A model generated the notes under the pieces. It worked only from the letters and a program-made list of their open reading frames with translations, did not search any database and was not told where the DNA came from. Below, in pieces: positions 1-8,578 of a stretch of 64,000 bases of DNA (positions are counted from its first letter, which is position 1; every line of letters begins with the position of its first letter). Origin of the DNA: Bdellovibrionia bacterium (GTDB lineage Bacteria; Bdellovibrionota; Bdellovibrionia; Bdellovibrionales; JAGQZY01); assembly GCA_030424715.1 (NCBI GenBank), contig JAUHWH010000001.1, positions 310,001-374,000 on the forward strand, written 5' to 3'. The position numbers and the translations under genes are program-made.

Positions 1-20
1 TGTTGCCAATGGGTCTTCAT
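1..20 (-). CDS. 5' end of a further gene of the biotin operon (partial)
   Basis: An ATG at position 20 (minus strand) directly follows the TAG stop of bioDA, giving TAGATG. It is preceded at good distance by AAGAGGAG, a strong ribosome binding site. Only six complete codons (MKTHWQ) lie inside the window, so the product cannot be identified. Its position as the fourth gene after bioB, bioF and bioDA makes a biotin-pathway gene such as bioC or a bioH equivalent a reasonable guess, but this is inference from context only. Confidence 0.55.
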
Positions 21-1964
21 CTAAAACTCCTCTTTTATGATTTGATGGATCACCTGATAGGTTTTTTGTAACTCCGTTTTTGTCATACAATAGGGTGGGA
101 CCGTATAGATAGTCCCGCCCAAAGGCCGCAAAAGCACTCCCTGCTCCAGCGCTTTCCGGTGAAAGCGAAAAGAAAAATCACCTTTAAAATAATGGGGGTC
201 ATCACTATTCACTTCAAAAGCTCCGATGGTTCCCAAGGTTCGCACATTGTAAACCTCACAGGCTTGCTCAAGATCGCCCAAACACTCTCGAGTCCATTGC
301 TCAATATTTTGAACGGCCCTCTCAGTCTGCGATGTTTCAATGAGATCTAAGCTCGCCAGAGCCACTCGACAGGCGATGGGGTTGGCGGTGTAAGAATGCC
401 CATGGAGAAAAGCTTGCCGCATGTCCGAGTTGTTGAAGACATCAAAAAGACGCTGCCCCACCAAGGTTACCGCCAGTGGCAAATAGCCCCCCGTAAGCCC
501 TTTGGACAAACACAAAAGATCCGGCTTCAAACGAGAGTGTTCAAAGGCAAACATTTTTCCCGTACGATAGAATCCTGTGAACACTTCATCGCAAATAATC
601 AAAGACCGGCTACGGTCAGCCAGGGTCGCTAAACGATCAAGGACTTCCGCTCCGTACATTCGCATGCCAGAAGCCCCTTGCACCATCGGTTCGAGAATGA
701 CCGCCGCGCACTGATCTCCGTGCTTTTCGAAATAAAGCTGCAATGCCTCATCGTCAAACGGATCCACTGTGTCCACCTCAAAAAGAAGAGGAGAAAATAT
801 CTCATTGAATCCTCTTCGCTCACCCACAGACATCGCGCCCAGAGTGTCACCGTGGTAGGAGCCTCGAAAAGCTAAAAACCGTGTCTTGTGCTTATCACCA
901 TTTTGTTGATGAAACTGATAGGCCAACTTCAACGCCACTTCAACAGAAGTGGATCCATTGTCCGAGTAAAAAGCCTTATCTAAATTAGCCCCTCGAGCGC
1001 GGGCCAGCTCCACCAGTCGCTTTGCCAGGAGAGTGCCAGGTTCATGGGAGAATCCCGCATAGATGACGTGCTCTAATTGATGAGCTTGGTCCTGCACTGC
1101 TCTTGACAACCCCGGGTGACAGTGACCAAAAAGATTAACCCACCAAGAAGAGATGGCATCTAAAACTTTGTGATTTCCTAGATAGAGATAAGAGTCTTTA
1201 CCTTTCGTAACGACGGGGTGATTTTTGACAATACCGTGTTGGGTGAATGGATGCCAAACGTACTCCTTATCGAAGGCCTCTAAGTCCTCCGCGGTTTGAT
1301 CACCATGTTTCCATTTTGGGCACAGCTGCTCTACTAAAGCCCGAGCGCCTTCACTTTTTGACAAGAACCCATCAAAAGAATCGGCGTTCACAGAATCAAA
1401 GGTTGGCAACTCAAGAACGACAGGGACTCCGGACTGCTCTTCGAGAAGCTCTTTAAGACCAGGGTCCGTCGCTCCGTTAAGAACGATTCCAAGACAGGGG
1501 ATGGATTTTTCATTTAGAGCTTCGATACTAAGAAGTGTGTGATTGATGGTGCCCAATCGGGTGGAGGCAACCAAGAGACAAGGGAGTTCCATCCCTTGAA
1601 TCAAATCGATGATTTTGTCTTGCTTATTAAGAGGAACCAGAAGACCACCGGCGCCCTCCACCACATGGATGGTCTCGTCACGCTCATCCCAATCCTTTAA
1701 AATTTCAGCGAGTCTCAGGTCTTTTTGTTCCAGCGCCGCCGCACGGTTGGGGGACATCGGTTGCCGCAGAGAATAGGTCGAGGGTTTGATACGCAATCGC
1801 TGCTCACAAACATCGGTCACATGATCGGTGTCCGTCGGGTACCCCGCCTGAACCGGTTTGAAGTAGGTCACCTCAGTTTGCTGACCCAAGGCGTGACACA
1901 AAAAAGCAGACACCACCGTTTTGCCAACATCGGTGTCAGTCCCTGCCACAAACACTCCCTTCAT
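21..1964 (-). CDS. Fused dethiobiotin synthetase / DAPA aminotransferase (BioD-BioA)
   Basis: A 647-residue bifunctional biotin enzyme. Residues 1 to about 225 are BioD-like: an N-terminal P-loop GTDTDVGKT (residues 8-16) and the VEGAGGLLVPL motif fit the ATP-dependent closure of DAPA to dethiobiotin. Residues from about 230 to the end are a class III PLP aminotransferase of the BioA type: YVWHPFTQH at its start, SSWWVNLFGH, and the PLP-lysine motif LSKGLTGGYLPL. BioA makes DAPA from KAPA, so the fusion joins two consecutive steps. The start overlaps the bioF stop by four bases (ATGA), so translation is probably coupled. BioD-BioA order is known from plant and fungal bifunctional enzymes. In bacteria separate genes are usual. 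Both halves keep their key motifs. Confidence 0.95.
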   Translation of the reverse strand: MKGVFVAGTDTDVGKTVVSAFLCHALGQQTEVTYFKPVQAGYPTDTDHVTDVCEQRLRIKPSTYSLRQPMSPNRAAALEQKDLRLAEILKDWDERDETIHVVEGAGGLLVPLNKQDKIIDLIQGMELPCLLVASTRLGTINHTLLSIEALNEKSIPCLGIVLNGATDPGLKELLEEQSGVPVVLELPTFDSVNADSFDGFLSKSEGARALVEQLCPKWKHGDQTAEDLEAFDKEYVWHPFTQHGIVKNHPVVTKGKDSYLYLGNHKVLDAISSWWVNLFGHCHPGLSRAVQDQAHQLEHVIYAGFSHEPGTLLAKRLVELARARGANLDKAFYSDNGSTSVEVALKLAYQFHQQNGDKHKTRFLAFRGSYHGDTLGAMSVGERRGFNEIFSPLLFEVDTVDPFDDEALQLYFEKHGDQCAAVILEPMVQGASGMRMYGAEVLDRLATLADRSRSLIICDEVFTGFYRTGKMFAFEHSRLKPDLLCLSKGLTGGYLPLAVTLVGQRLFDVFNNSDMRQAFLHGHSYTANPIACRVALASLDLIETSQTERAVQNIEQWTRECLGDLEQACEVYNVRTLGTIGAFEVNSDDPHYFKGDFSFRFHRKALEQGVLLRPLGGTIYTVPPYCMTKTELQKTYQVIHQIIKEEF

Positions 1965-3106
1965 GCCTCCTCCTGAATCAATAGTTTTAAGGCTGCAGCA
2001 AAGGAGTGGATCTCGGCATCCGTTCGACTCAGCGGAATAGTGATTCGCAATAAGGCTTCGTCCTTCGGCACCGACGGTGGTCGAATGGCGCGAACATCAA
2101 AGCCCAGTTCCGCCAAACGGTCCATCACTCTCACAGCTCGGGCGACGTCGCCACAGACCAACGAACTGACCGGGCCACCGACACCAGACAATCGAAACGA
2201 AGTGCCATCAACTGACTGGGCAAGAGCCTCTTGGAACTTTCCCGCCTTATTCATAAATTCTTGTCTCAACTCTTGAAACTGTGAAACCAGGTAAGCGATA
2301 GCCTCTTGAACGGCCACTTGCTGATAAAAGGCCGGAGCCGTCGAGTAGATAAACGGGCGCGAGTGATTGATCATATAATCGGTGAATTCCTGGGACGTGG
2401 CGATCCAAGCACCACTCACTCCCAGAGACTTACCCGCCGTGTGAACACTGGCAAACACGGGACTCTGTAGGTTGAGCTCACTCACCCGACCCGCTCCATG
2501 AAGTCCAAAGAGCCCCGTGGCATGGGCTTCATCCACGATAAGGTGGGCGCCATATTGCGAACATAAATCGGCCAACGTGACCAGCGGGGCAAAGTCGCCA
2601 CGCATGCTGTAAATGCTTTCCACCACCACAATATTGAGTTTTCCCGGACGGGCCTTGCGCTTGAGAAGCAGTTCAAGCTCAGACACATCATTATGGGCCC
2701 AGATATATTTTTCACAGCCTGACAATCGAATGCCATCAATGATTGAGGCATGAATGAGTTCGTCAGAAAAAATCACAGTATCTTCTTTTGCTAGACACGA
2801 AAACAAACCCAAGTTGGCTTGATAGCCCGAGCCAAAAAACAAAGCACTTTGTTGACCAGAGAACGCTGCCAACTTCTGCTCGCATTCAGCTAAAAAAGAG
2901 GAGTGTCCGCGCAACAAACGTGATCCGGTGGACCCCAAGGGCACTTCCTGCACAGCATTTAAAATTTTTTCTTGCAGATTTTTGTTTGCAGAAAACCCTA
3001 AATAATCATTGGAGCAAAAATCCAGGCCGAAAGGCTGTCGCAGACTGCGGTACAGACCCCTTTCTTGCAACTCTAGCTTCCGTTGACTAAACAGACTGGT
3101 CTCCAT
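1961..3106 (-). CDS. bioF: 8-amino-7-oxononanoate synthase (KAPA synthase)
   Basis: This 381-residue alpha-oxoamine synthase, of normal family length, condenses pimeloyl thioester with L-alanine to give KAPA, the first committed step of biotin ring assembly. Visible motifs are FCSNDYLGFS near the N-terminus, GSTGSRLLRGH, the aspartate motif VDEAHATGLFG, and the PLP-lysine region VHTAGKSLGVSGAW. It lies three bases after the bioB stop and overlaps bioDA by four bases, so it is an internal operon gene. The ATG start at 3106 is the natural one given the tight spacing. Confidence 0.96.
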   Translation of the reverse strand: METSLFSQRKLELQERGLYRSLRQPFGLDFCSNDYLGFSANKNLQEKILNAVQEVPLGSTGSRLLRGHSSFLAECEQKLAAFSGQQSALFFGSGYQANLGLFSCLAKEDTVIFSDELIHASIIDGIRLSGCEKYIWAHNDVSELELLLKRKARPGKLNIVVVESIYSMRGDFAPLVTLADLCSQYGAHLIVDEAHATGLFGLHGAGRVSELNLQSPVFASVHTAGKSLGVSGAWIATSQEFTDYMINHSRPFIYSTAPAFYQQVAVQEAIAYLVSQFQELRQEFMNKAGKFQEALAQSVDGTSFRLSGVGGPVSSLVCGDVARAVRVMDRLAELGFDVRAIRPPSVPKDEALLRITIPLSRTDAEIHSFAAALKLLIQEEA

Positions 3107-3109
3107 GAT

Positions 3110-4051
3110 CTATTGCCAATGGCTTTGAACTCCGAGGTCCGAAAAAAGCTTTTCATCAGAAGAAACCTCAGGGTTGTCTCTTGTCAGAAGCTTATCGCCC
3201 AAGAAGATGGAGTTCGCACCGGCAAAGTAGGCCAGGGTTTGGGTTTCTCGACTCATCTCAGTGCGGCCGGCAGACAATCGAATGCGAGACTTGGGCATAA
3301 GAATGCGAGCCGTGGCAATCATTCGAACCATGTCTAAGGGATCCACTGGCGATTGATTTTCTAAAGGGGTGCCCTCCACCGGGATCAATAAGTTGACCGG
3401 CACCGACTCAGGCTGCGGATCAAGGTTGGCGAGCTCCACCAACATGGAACAGCGATCGGCATCGGTCTCTCCCATGCCCAGGATTCCGCCACTGCAGACC
3501 GATATTCCCGCTTCACTCACATGTTTGATCGTTTTGAGTCGATCGTCAAATTGGCGTGTCTGAATAATTTTGTCATAATATTCTCGGCCCGTATCAAGAT
3601 TGTGATTGTAGGCATCCAATCCAGCTTCTTTCAATTTTTTCGCCTGCTGCTCAGTCAGCATTCCAAGGGTCACACAGGCTTCCATGTCTGCCTGTTTCAC
3701 ACGCTTGATCATCTCGATCACTTGGTCAAATTGTTTGCCGTCACGGATTTCTCTCCAGGCAGCGCCCATGCAAAATCTTTCGGCGCCCTCTTGTTTGGCT
3801 TGGTTGATGGCTTTCTCAACCTTTTCTAAGTCCATCAAAGCTTCGCTTTTTAAATCCGTTTTGTAATGGGCCGACTGCGGACAATAGCTGCAGTTTTCGG
3901 GACAGCCTCCCGTCTTTATTGAAAGCAATGTGCACTTTTGAATATGGTTGGTATTGTGATGGGCCCGATGCACCTGGTGAGCTTCATACAACAGGTCCAT
4001 AAAAGGTTTACGATAAAGCTCCAGAGTCTCAGATAAATTGTGTTTTTCCAT
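3110..4051 (-). CDS. bioB: Biotin synthase (radical SAM)
   Basis: Biotin synthase inserts sulfur into dethiobiotin, the last step of the pathway. The radical SAM cluster motif is visible as C-PEN-C-SY-C in GGCPENCSYCPQSAHY, followed by family motifs such as ERFCMGAAWR, YNHNLDTGREYY and AGRTEMSRETQ. The reading frame extends to a TTG at 4123, but the additional 24 residues are unlike the family. ATG at 4051 (MEKHNLSETLELY) gives the usual BioB N-terminus and about 313 residues. No strong ribosome binding site is seen before either start. It is the first gene of the operon and is divergent from a MarR-type gene. Confidence 0.95.
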   Translation of the reverse strand: MEKHNLSETLELYRKPFMDLLYEAHQVHRAHHNTNHIQKCTLLSIKTGGCPENCSYCPQSAHYKTDLKSEALMDLEKVEKAINQAKQEGAERFCMGAAWREIRDGKQFDQVIEMIKRVKQADMEACVTLGMLTEQQAKKLKEAGLDAYNHNLDTGREYYDKIIQTRQFDDRLKTIKHVSEAGISVCSGGILGMGETDADRCSMLVELANLDPQPESVPVNLLIPVEGTPLENQSPVDPLDMVRMIATARILMPKSRIRLSAGRTEMSRETQTLAYFAGANSIFLGDKLLTRDNPEVSSDEKLFSDLGVQSHWQ

Positions 4052-4140
4052 GCTAGGGTTCTGCCAAGAAGAGAGGTCAAAAACAAGAGAAATCTTAGTT
4101 ATTTCAGACACTTCGCCAGCCAATCATTGATTTTTTCAAT

Positions 4141-4157
4141 AATTGATTTAATCAATT
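4141..4157. promoter_or_regulatory. 17-bp palindrome between bioB and the MarR gene (candidate operator)
   Basis: AATTGATT-T-AATCAATT is a perfect inverted repeat with 8-base arms around one central base, 24 bp before the MarR start codon. A second, smaller palindrome TTGTACAA lies at 4170-4177 directly before that start. The surrounding 4120-4180 stretch is AT-rich and holds further TTGATT/AATCAA half-sites. The size and symmetry suit a dimeric winged-helix repressor acting on both divergent promoters. No protein binding can be shown from sequence. Confidence 0.5.
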
Positions 4158-4180
4158 AAATAGCCTATTTTGTACAACCT

Positions 4181-4558
4181 ATGAAATTTCAAGAGTTTAT
4201 GGCGAGAAGCCTCTTAATGCAGGTCCACAGGCAGTACCACCGGTACCTCACACCACTCAGCCATGAACTCCGCAAGAAGGGTCTTAATCTGAACGAGTCC
4301 CTTATTCTATTGTCGTTATTTTTTGAACCCCAAGACAAAATAAGCCCATCGGACCTGCAGAGTGTCCTCTCTCTGTCCGGCGATCAGATAAGCCAAGCCC
4401 TCGCCGCACTGGAAAAGGTTCATTTAATATCCCGCGAGATCGACAGCATTGATCGCCGAAAAAGACGACTGCACATCACAACCAAAGGACGCAAATTGGG
4501 GGCCTCCCTCATAAAGTCGTTTGATCACCACGAAAACCTTCTAGAAAACAATCAGTAG
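4181..4558 (+). CDS. MarR-family winged-helix regulator, candidate biotin operon regulator
   Basis: A 125-residue protein with the MarR layout: an N-terminal helical dimerisation region, a helix-turn-helix around SPSDLQSVLSLSGDQISQAL, and a wing SIDRRKRRLHITTKGRKLG with the DRR...L..T.KG signature typical of the family. It is divergent from bioB, and a 17-bp palindrome lies in the shared intergenic region. Known biotin regulators are BirA (bifunctional ligase), BioR (GntR family) and BioQ (TetR family). A MarR protein in this place is not one of these. Control of the bio operon is inference from position. It could equally sense another ligand or control only itself. Confidence 0.8.
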   Translation: MKFQEFMARSLLMQVHRQYHRYLTPLSHELRKKGLNLNESLILLSLFFEPQDKISPSDLQSVLSLSGDQISQALAALEKVHLISREIDSIDRRKRRLHITTKGRKLGASLIKSFDHHENLLENNQ

Positions 4559-4659
4559 AAAACATCAAGACAACCGCGGCACAAACAGCCTGACCACCAT
4601 CCCATGCCCTATCACTGATAGCTCCATCATATGCAATGACATAGGTTCATCCCTACGGC

Positions 4660-5772
4660 TTAGAAATAAGCGATATGAAGGCGATCTGATCCGATAGGCA
4701 GAGACTGCCAATTTTTCAGCTCTGGAACTTCTTGCAAAGAACCGTTCTTAAAGTAGTGAGTCCAACTCATTCCCTCTCCGATCAGTTTTGGCGACTGAAA
4801 GAGATAAAGCTTCTGAGCCAAACCATGGGTTAGAATTTGGCCATAAACAAAAGACCCACCCTCGATGTAGAGAGAACTGATTCCTTTTTGGTACAAGTTC
4901 TTTAAGGCGAGCTCCCACCCCCTGCTACTGGCCTCCCAGGGAATGACATGCACCAGATTTTTGGCCCACTTCTGCATATGCTCTTCGCGGGTCAAAACAA
5001 AAATATTTTTGGCATCATGCTTTTCGAATAAAGTTTTTGACTGAAAATCTTCACAAGCACGGCCCTTCGGATCAAGAATCACGATTTTATTTTGCTTTTG
5101 ATCAGCAAAGGAGGTGTCGCGAAAGTCCAAGCTCGGATCATCATATTGCAGAGTTCCGGCCCCAACCATAGTGGCATCATAATGACCTCGCAATTGTCGA
5201 GCATGGATACGGGATTCTTCTCCGGTGATCCACTGGCTCTCTCCTGATTGCAACGCCATTTTCCCATCGAAACTAGCCCCCACCTTTAGGGCCATAAAAG
5301 GACGTTGATGCTGGACATGAAAATGATGTTGCTCGACCAACTCTCGGCACTCGGCCTGATACTGTTCAAACGGCTCGACAGTTTTACCATGGAGCTTCAA
5401 CAACTCGAGACCCTGACCTGACACCTGAGGATTGACGTCGGCAATACCGTACACCACTTTTTTAATGGGAAGTTCCGCAAGCCTTTTCGCACAAGGAGGC
5501 GTGTTGCCCTGATGAGAGCAGGGCTCCAAGGTCACATAAAGGGTCGCCCCAACTAAAAGTCCTTCATCAGAAACCGCATTTAATGCATTGATTTCAGCAT
5601 GGGCCTCTCCGAAACGAAGATGGGCACCAGCCGCCAAAAAACATTCATTTTTATCGACGATCACACAACCCACCAAGGGGTTCGGAGCCACGAAGCCGCG
5701 CCCTTGCTTCGCCGTTTCGATGGCAAAACGCTTGGCTTGATCCGGCGTAATTTTCTCCCCAAGCTTGTACAT
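4660..5772 (-). CDS. ribD: Bifunctional riboflavin deaminase/reductase RibD
   Basis: This 370-residue protein carries out two riboflavin steps: deamination of the diaminopyrimidine intermediate, then reduction of its ribosyl side chain. The N-terminal deaminase half shows the zinc motif HAEINALNAV and EPCSHQGNTPPC. The C-terminal half (from about residue 155) is the reductase, with ALKVGASFDGKMAL, ESQWITGEESR and the glycine-rich YIEGGSFVYGQ. Length is normal. It starts four bases after the stop of the 4-hydroxyphenylpyruvate dioxygenase gene, so the two probably share a transcript, an unusual pairing. No other riboflavin gene and no recognisable FMN riboswitch is nearby. Confidence 0.95.
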   Translation of the reverse strand: MYKLGEKITPDQAKRFAIETAKQGRGFVAPNPLVGCVIVDKNECFLAAGAHLRFGEAHAEINALNAVSDEGLLVGATLYVTLEPCSHQGNTPPCAKRLAELPIKKVVYGIADVNPQVSGQGLELLKLHGKTVEPFEQYQAECRELVEQHHFHVQHQRPFMALKVGASFDGKMALQSGESQWITGEESRIHARQLRGHYDATMVGAGTLQYDDPSLDFRDTSFADQKQNKIVILDPKGRACEDFQSKTLFEKHDAKNIFVLTREEHMQKWAKNLVHVIPWEASSRGWELALKNLYQKGISSLYIEGGSFVYGQILTHGLAQKLYLFQSPKLIGEGMSWTHYFKNGSLQEVPELKNWQSLPIGSDRLHIAYF

Positions 5773-5775
5773 AAC

Positions 5776-6810
5776 TTAAATCACGCCACGTCGACGTTGA
5801 TCGCGCTCGATAGCCTCAAACAAGGCCTGAAAGTTGCCCTCGCCAAAGCCCCAGTGATTCTTCCGCTGGATAAACTCGTAAAAAATCGGTCCTATTACAT
5901 TCTGAGAAAAGATTTGCAACAGATAGCCCTCATCATCTCCATCGGCCAACAATCGCAGACCTTTCAGAGTGTTTAGGTCCTCTGTTATATTCGGGACGCG
6001 ATCTGGTAGCGCTTCGTAATAAGTATCGGGAACATCTAAAGTTGGAATGCCATTGTCTTTAACAGTTTTCACCGACGAACAAATGTCTTCTGTTAACAAG
6101 GCAATGTGCTGAATGCCGGAACCCTTGTATTCGTTGAGGTACTCTTGAATCTGAGATTTGTCCTCCGTCGGCTCATTGATTGGAATAGTGATTTTACCAC
6201 ACGGAGAGCGCATGGCTCGCGACAACAGGCCTGTGGTGGCCCCTTTAATATCGAAAAAACGAATTTCTTTAAAATTAAAGACATCTTCATAAAACTTAGC
6301 CCACAGGTCGAGTTCGCCCTTGGGAACATTATTTGTCATATGATCGATCAACAAAAATCCAAACCCCTTAGGACTCTTGTTCTCCGACGTGTAATCAAAT
6401 TCATCATCGTACGGACTACCTTTTTCACCATACTTATCCACAAAGTAGACCAATGAATCGCCAATGCCATAAATCGTCGGCCATGGGAGCGTTTTTTTAT
6501 TATCTTCTGTATAAGGTTTTGCGCCTCTTTCTACTGCCGCGGCAAAAGCTTGTTCCGCATCCTTGACTCGAAAGCCCGTCGAGCAAACCGAGGGTCCATG
6601 TTGCAAAGAGAACTCAGCCGCAAAACTGCCCGCCTCTTCGTTGAGCAGAAAGTTAATATCATTCTGCCGATAAAGGGTGACGTTTTTAGATTTATGCTTA
6701 GCAATTGGAGTCATACCAATCGTTTCGAAAAGCTTACGAAAATGACCCGCGTCGGGACCGGCATATTCCATGAACTCCATACCGTCGAGACCCACTGGAT
6801 TATTCGACAT
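5776..6810 (-). CDS. hpd: 4-hydroxyphenylpyruvate dioxygenase
   Basis: This non-haem iron enzyme converts 4-hydroxyphenylpyruvate to homogentisate in tyrosine catabolism. About 344 residues form two vicinal-oxygen-chelate halves. The iron ligands expected for the family are visible as His in GFLLIDHMTNNV, His in GSGIQHIALLTEDI and Glu in GPIFYEFIQRKNHWGFGEGN near the C-terminus. The frame opens at GTG 6813, but ATG at 6810 has the ribosome binding site AGGAGG five bases upstream and is preferred. No homogentisate dioxygenase or later pathway gene is in the window. The product may instead feed a quinone or pigment route. ribD follows after a 3-bp gap. Confidence 0.96.
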   Translation of the reverse strand: MSNNPVGLDGMEFMEYAGPDAGHFRKLFETIGMTPIAKHKSKNVTLYRQNDINFLLNEEAGSFAAEFSLQHGPSVCSTGFRVKDAEQAFAAAVERGAKPYTEDNKKTLPWPTIYGIGDSLVYFVDKYGEKGSPYDDEFDYTSENKSPKGFGFLLIDHMTNNVPKGELDLWAKFYEDVFNFKEIRFFDIKGATTGLLSRAMRSPCGKITIPINEPTEDKSQIQEYLNEYKGSGIQHIALLTEDICSSVKTVKDNGIPTLDVPDTYYEALPDRVPNITEDLNTLKGLRLLADGDDEGYLLQIFSQNVIGPIFYEFIQRKNHWGFGEGNFQALFEAIERDQRRRGVI

Positions 6811-6871
6811 CACAACCTCCTAAGATAAGACATAGAAGTTTTTCACATAAAAAAGACGCAAAGACAAGGTC

Positions 6872-8119
6872 TTAAAGAGTCGGCTGTGGAGAGGTAACAC
6901 CCTGAAATTCTTCGTAAAAACTAGAGACTCGTGGGTCGACACGAAAACTGCTGGGAGACCACTCTTCAAGATAGAGCCCCTCTAGCGAGCGCAGCCGACT
7001 GAGGGCCACGTAGGCCTGGCCAGGTTCCCATAGGCCCTTAAGATGCATCACTGCACGGTCGAATGTTTGCCCCTGGGATTTGTGTATGGTGGTGGCATAG
7101 GCTAGCTGAAGAGGAAAGTTCACAACCTCTGCCACAATGTGGCCATCGGCATCTACAACCGAGAAGGCCGCCTTCATAATTTTAATGGTCTTACCATTAA
7201 CAAGTTCGATAGTTAGTTTTTCTTTTGCGATGTTTCGAACCCAACCACAACTGCCATTCACCCAGCGATTGCGCGGATCGTTCTGCTGGAGCATGACATA
7301 GGCTCCCTCTTTGATCTCCAGAACTTCTGGCACCGGAGCTTGGCGCTTTAAAGTCTCAACCCCTCTGGCCTGCCCCGAATAAACCGATGGAATCTTGTGG
7401 ATGGGCTCAGAGAGCTTGCCTAACTTGTCGCTATTGAACTTCTGTACCATTTTTCGCCAGGGATAAAGATGGGTCACATCTCCCGGACGCTCGGGTAGCA
7501 TCCGGCTATCGAGTAACTGTTTGGTCTTACTGTTGTAACGACCTAGGCGAATGGCATTCAAAATGGAATAGAACTCGTGGTCGATAAACCGCACAGGAGT
7601 ATTTAGACAATGGGTAACAAACTCTGACCGTTGCCACACCGAATGACCAAACGCCCAGTCTCTGGGGCCACCAGACCGGTCCACCGGTGGAAGCTGGGCA
7701 AAATCGCCAACCGCGACGACACGAATACCACCCCAAGGCTCATCCGACTCGCGTGCCACCCGGGCAATCTCCTCAGCGGTGTCGAGCGCAAGGCCCGGCA
7801 ACATTGAAACCTCATCGATAATGATTTCGTGGGTCTCTCGCAGTCTTTTTAGAAGTTTGCCGTTTTTTGTGGCCTTCGCCACGGTTTTGGTTTTTCCGCC
7901 CTCGAGGATACCCAAGCCAAAGAAACTATGAAAGGTACGCCCACCAATTAAAACGGCCGCGGCTCCCGTGCTAGCGAGTAACGTAGCCTTAGGGGCATAA
8001 CGCAAAAGGTAGCGTTGAATAAGAAAACTTTTACCCGTTCCAGCCTCTCCTGTGATAAACACATTAGTAGAACTTTGAAGCAATTCGAGGGCTCGACTTT
8101 GGCAAGGCGTTAATTCCAT
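6872..8119 (-). CDS. PIF1-like superfamily 1B DNA helicase
   Basis: A 415-residue ATP-dependent helicase. The N-terminus holds the Walker A motif GEAGTGKSF, followed by the TGAAAVLIGGRTFHSFFGLG stretch typical of PIF1/RRM3 proteins, a Walker B IIDEVSM, and motif III GDFAQLPPV. Near the C-terminus ATTIHKSQGQTFDRA and YVALSRLRSLEGL are motifs V and VI. Bacterial PIF1 proteins unwind 5'-3' and resolve G-quadruplexes or forked DNA. The protein consists of little more than the helicase core, with no accessory domain. It is 58 bp upstream of hpd on the same strand with no obvious shared role. No good ribosome binding site is seen before the ATG. Confidence 0.88.
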   Translation of the reverse strand: MELTPCQSRALELLQSSTNVFITGEAGTGKSFLIQRYLLRYAPKATLLASTGAAAVLIGGRTFHSFFGLGILEGGKTKTVAKATKNGKLLKRLRETHEIIIDEVSMLPGLALDTAEEIARVARESDEPWGGIRVVAVGDFAQLPPVDRSGGPRDWAFGHSVWQRSEFVTHCLNTPVRFIDHEFYSILNAIRLGRYNSKTKQLLDSRMLPERPGDVTHLYPWRKMVQKFNSDKLGKLSEPIHKIPSVYSGQARGVETLKRQAPVPEVLEIKEGAYVMLQQNDPRNRWVNGSCGWVRNIAKEKLTIELVNGKTIKIMKAAFSVVDADGHIVAEVVNFPLQLAYATTIHKSQGQTFDRAVMHLKGLWEPGQAYVALSRLRSLEGLYLEEWSPSSFRVDPRVSSFYEEFQGVTSPQPTL

Positions 8120-8203
8120 GGGGAGAACCTAACACTTTTCTTTCCTTTTCCCTAACCCTTCACTAAAATGATAGATCGAGTTATCAAATTAAGGAGACCT
8201 TAA

Positions 8204-8578
8204 ATGGCTAATTACACCACTTTTTCCACAGCAGAGGCCAACCCTGAACTGGACATCGTTCAAGACGTCTCTCCCGACGAAGTTCACGCCAAATCACAGG
8301 ACCTTGTGTTAGTCGATGTTAGAAGCGCTGAGGAATATTCGGGAGAACTCGGGCATGCCCCAAAATCAAAACTCATCACTCTCGACGTTCTCATGGACCA
8401 CATCGACGAACTTCCAAAAGATAAAACTCTGGTTTTTATTTGTCGAAGTGGTCGACGATCTGCCAATGCGACGGCCATGGCCAAAGACAATGGCTTTGAG
8501 TCTGTCTTTAATATGAAAGGTGGCATGCTGTTGTGGAATGAAATGGGACTCAGCACTGAAGGAAAGACCTCTTCATGA
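8204..8578 (+). CDS. Rhodanese-like sulfurtransferase
   Basis: A single-domain, 124-residue rhodanese. The active-site loop is CRSGRRS, with catalytic Cys about residue 84, preceded by the typical LVDVRSAEEYSGELGHAPKS start and followed by GGMLLWNEMGL. Such proteins carry persulfide sulfur, but the acceptor is unknown here. A clear AAGGAGA ribosome binding site precedes the ATG. The stop overlaps the start of the downstream nucleotidase (ATGA), so the two are co-translated. There is no signal peptide, so it should be cytoplasmic. Confidence 0.9.
   Translation: MANYTTFSTAEANPELDIVQDVSPDEVHAKSQDLVLVDVRSAEEYSGELGHAPKSKLITLDVLMDHIDELPKDKTLVFICRSGRRSANATAMAKDNGFESVFNMKGGMLLWNEMGLSTEGKTSS

Noticed and set aside
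629-850. Numerous antisense and alternate-frame ORFs inside well-identified genes (for example within bioDA, rpoD, dnaG)
   Set aside because: They overlap strongly supported genes, show no domains and have no ribosome binding sites.
4052-4123. Extended BioB N-terminus from TTG 4123
   Set aside because: The extra 24 residues are unlike the family and would run into the palindromic intergenic region. ATG 4051 gives a normal N-terminus.
4168-4180. BirA operator before the biotin operon
   Set aside because: TTGTACAACC resembles half of the TTGTAAACC box, but no paired GGTTTACAA half-site at the right distance is present.
6811-6871. FMN riboswitch or other RNA leader before hpd-ribD
   Set aside because: The leader is only about 60 bases and lacks the conserved RFN sequence blocks. 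A short AAGAC-CTT-GTCTT hairpin there is too weak to call a terminator.
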